Source: Lachnospiraceae bacterium
Lineage (GTDB): Bacteria; Bacillota; Clostridia; Lachnospirales; Lachnospiraceae
DNA length: 64,000 nt
Assembly: GCA_017624855.1 (NCBI GenBank)
Contig: JAGAMF010000009.1
Span: 124,001 to 188,000 of the forward strand
Direction of reading: 5' to 3'
Each line of letters starts with the position of its first letter. The stretch's first letter is position 1. The notes under the pieces were generated by a model. The model saw nothing but the letters and a program-made list of their open reading frames with translations, had not been told where the DNA came from and did not search any database. Shown one piece after another: positions 62,835-64,000 of the stretch. A program made the translations under genes and the position numbers.

Positions 62835-63680
62835 ATGTATCAGATAATTGACGGTAAAGAGATTTCAACACAGATTAAAAATGAGTGCAGAGAGCGTGTC
62901 GCTGCATATAAGGAGCAGGGTGTAGAGATTTGTCTTGCGGTAATTCAGGTGGGGAATGATCCTGCATCTAGCGTATATGTAAACAATAAGAAAAAAGCAT
63001 GTGAATATATAGGAATTAAGTCTTTGTCATATGAATTGCCGGAAGAAACTACCGAGGCAGAGCTTCTTGAAATTATCGATAAGTTAAATGCCGATGATTC
63101 CGTAAACGGTATTCTTGTACAGCTTCCCGTGCCGAAGCATATTGATGAAGATAAAATTATTCGCGCAATCAGTCCTTTAAAGGATGTTGATGGTTTTCAC
63201 ACTCAGAATGTAGGAGCTCTTTGCATCGGTCAGAAGGGATATGTATCATGTACTCCCGCCGGTGTTATTGAGTTGTTAAAAAGAAGTAATGTTTCTATTG
63301 AAGGAAAAGAATGTGTGGTAATCGGAAGAAGTAACATTGTTGGCAAACCCATGTCAATTCTTATGTTAAGAGAAAATGCAACGGTAACCATTGCACATTC
63401 CAGAACCAAAGATTTAAAAGAAGTATGTAAGCGCGCAGACATTCTTATTGTAGCAATCGGAAAACCTGAAATGATTACTGCCGACTATGTAAAAGAAGGC
63501 GCTGTGGTTATTGATGTAGGTATTCATCGCAAAGAAGGTAAGAAGTTATGCGGAGATGTTTTATTTGATGATGTGGCACCTCATTGCAGTGCAATAACTC
63601 CTGTACCCGGTGGCGTTGGGCCTATGACAATTGCAATGTTAATGAAGAATTGTGTGGATTCGGTAGAAATCAGAAAATAA
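62835..63680 (+). CDS. folD: Bifunctional methylene-THF dehydrogenase / methenyl-THF cyclohydrolase
   Basis: Interconverts methylene-, methenyl- and formyl-THF. The 281-aa protein has the conserved VYVNNKKKACEYIGI region with the catalytic Lys, GILVQLPVPKHI, KDVDGFHTQNVG, VIGRSNIVGKPM (dinucleotide-binding) and TPVPGGVGPMTIAML. A TGGAGGAG site precedes the ATG. It follows fhs directly and completes the pathway from formate to methylene-THF. Confidence 0.97.
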   Translation: MYQIIDGKEISTQIKNECRERVAAYKEQGVEICLAVIQVGNDPASSVYVNNKKKACEYIGIKSLSYELPEETTEAELLEIIDKLNADDSVNGILVQLPVPKHIDEDKIIRAISPLKDVDGFHTQNVGALCIGQKGYVSCTPAGVIELLKRSNVSIEGKECVVIGRSNIVGKPMSILMLRENATVTIAHSRTKDLKEVCKRADILIVAIGKPEMITADYVKEGAVVIDVGIHRKEGKKLCGDVLFDDVAPHCSAITPVPGGVGPMTIAMLMKNCVDSVEIRK

Positions 63681-63724
63681 TACATAAAATGTAGCGTGTA
63701 TTTGTTTTTAGAACGGAGAAGTTT

Positions 63725-64000
63725 ATGAAATGTCCGAATTGTAATCGGGAACTAAAAGAAGGCCAGCTTTATTGTGAAGCATGTGGTGAAGAAATTAAAT
63801 TTGTGCCTGATTTTGAACCTGAGATTGAAAATAGCATAGAGGAAACTTTGTTGAATGTGGCTGACCATATCAATGGGGTAAAAGAGGAAGAAAAGCCTTC
63901 GAAAAAAGCTGCTCCTTCTAAAAAGGGAAAAAACACTTTTAATGTGTTTACCAAGGAAGAGAAAAAATCAGAGGGTGGTCTTTTGATTGAGGATTTTCCG
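63725..64000 (+). CDS. Zinc-ribbon protein, partial (runs off the window end)
   Basis: An open frame of 92 codons with no stop before the window edge. The N-terminus is a zinc ribbon, MKCPNCNRELKEGQLYCEACGEE (Cys3, Cys6, Cys17, Cys20), followed by an acidic then Lys-rich linker (KEEEKPSKKAAPSKKGKN). Such starts are typical of zinc-ribbon membrane proteins of Lachnospiraceae whose membrane and outer domains come later. A GGAG site precedes the ATG, 44 bp after folD. It is unrelated to the tandem pair at 5-8 kb apart from the ribbon. Confidence 0.8.
   Translation, partial: MKCPNCNRELKEGQLYCEACGEEIKFVPDFEPEIENSIEETLLNVADHINGVKEEEKPSKKAAPSKKGKNTFNVFTKEEKKSEGGLLIEDFP

Noticed and set aside
1-64000. 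Prophage, insertion sequence transposase, CRISPR array or tRNA genes
   Set aside because: No integrase, transposase or phage structural gene, no regularly spaced repeat-spacer array, and no tRNA cloverleaf other than the tmRNA end was seen.

Overview
The window reads as a low-GC Gram-positive anaerobe of the Clostridia, most likely Lachnospiraceae (Butyrivibrio/Roseburia-like). The basis is AT-rich promoters with strong GGAGG ribosome sites, a glycolytic run gap-pgk-tpiA-gpmI-eno followed by secG-rnr-smpB-ssrA, a Rex redox repressor, a class B sortase with a TPKTGD-anchored BspA-type leucine-rich-repeat (LRR) protein, a likely Re-type citrate synthase beside a eukaryote-type NADP isocitrate dehydrogenase, and fhs-folD. 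The species call is inference; no database was searched.

Layout. 1-4 kb: gap, pgk, a small DUF3592-like membrane protein and tpiA. 4-8 kb: two small minus-strand unknowns, then two tandem copies of a module made of a zinc-ribbon membrane protein and a tiny membrane protein whose start overlaps the first gene's stop. 8-10 kb: a hemolysin III-type membrane protein and a cation diffusion facilitator on the minus strand. 10-17 kb: gpmI, a 150-bp inverted-repeat element, eno, secG, rnr, smpB and tmRNA. 17-23 kb: two membrane unknowns, an OmpR-type response regulator, a compact locus resembling a type I toxin-antitoxin, an alpha/beta hydrolase, a histidine kinase, a lipoprotein and a PilZ protein. 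23-28 kb: a divergent EF-G paralogue and leuS. 28-36.6 kb: minus-strand unknowns, a Cys/Gly/Asn-rich protein, class B sortase and two LRR surface proteins. 36.8-40.2 kb: citrate synthase (Re), icd and an unknown. 40.2-42.8 kb: a gene-free palindrome-rich stretch and an ABC-F ATPase. 42.8-45.5 kb: two TIR-domain single-pass membrane proteins with Sel1 or LRR outer domains. 45.6-57.4 kb: a long co-directional run rex-unknown-nnr-alr-mazF-corC-like-yebC-metY-GT2-GT-C-like. 57.4-64 kb: ClpP/TepA-like protease, ftsK/spoIIIE, fhs, folD and a zinc-ribbon protein that runs off the end.

How genes fit together. Glycolytic genes lie close together but most have their own promoters and terminators. Re-citrate synthase and NADP-Icd would supply two steps of the oxidative branch to 2-oxoglutarate; no aconitase is present here. 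fhs and folD supply one-carbon folates. Sortase and its adjacent LPXTG-like protein form a cell-surface pair. The GT2 enzyme probably makes a polyprenyl-phosphate sugar used by the adjacent GT-C-like membrane protein.

Most interesting points: (1) the TIR-TM-Sel1 and TIR-TM-LRR gene pair, the second having the same ingredients as a Toll-like receptor in reversed order; (2) the type I toxin-antitoxin-like locus at 18995-19328, with a 29-aa hydrophobic peptide, sequestered ribosome site, bidirectional terminator and convergent small RNA; (3) the duplicated zinc-ribbon/small membrane protein modules; (4) non-coding palindromic elements at 11.8 kb and 40.2-40.65 kb that share a 16-bp core.
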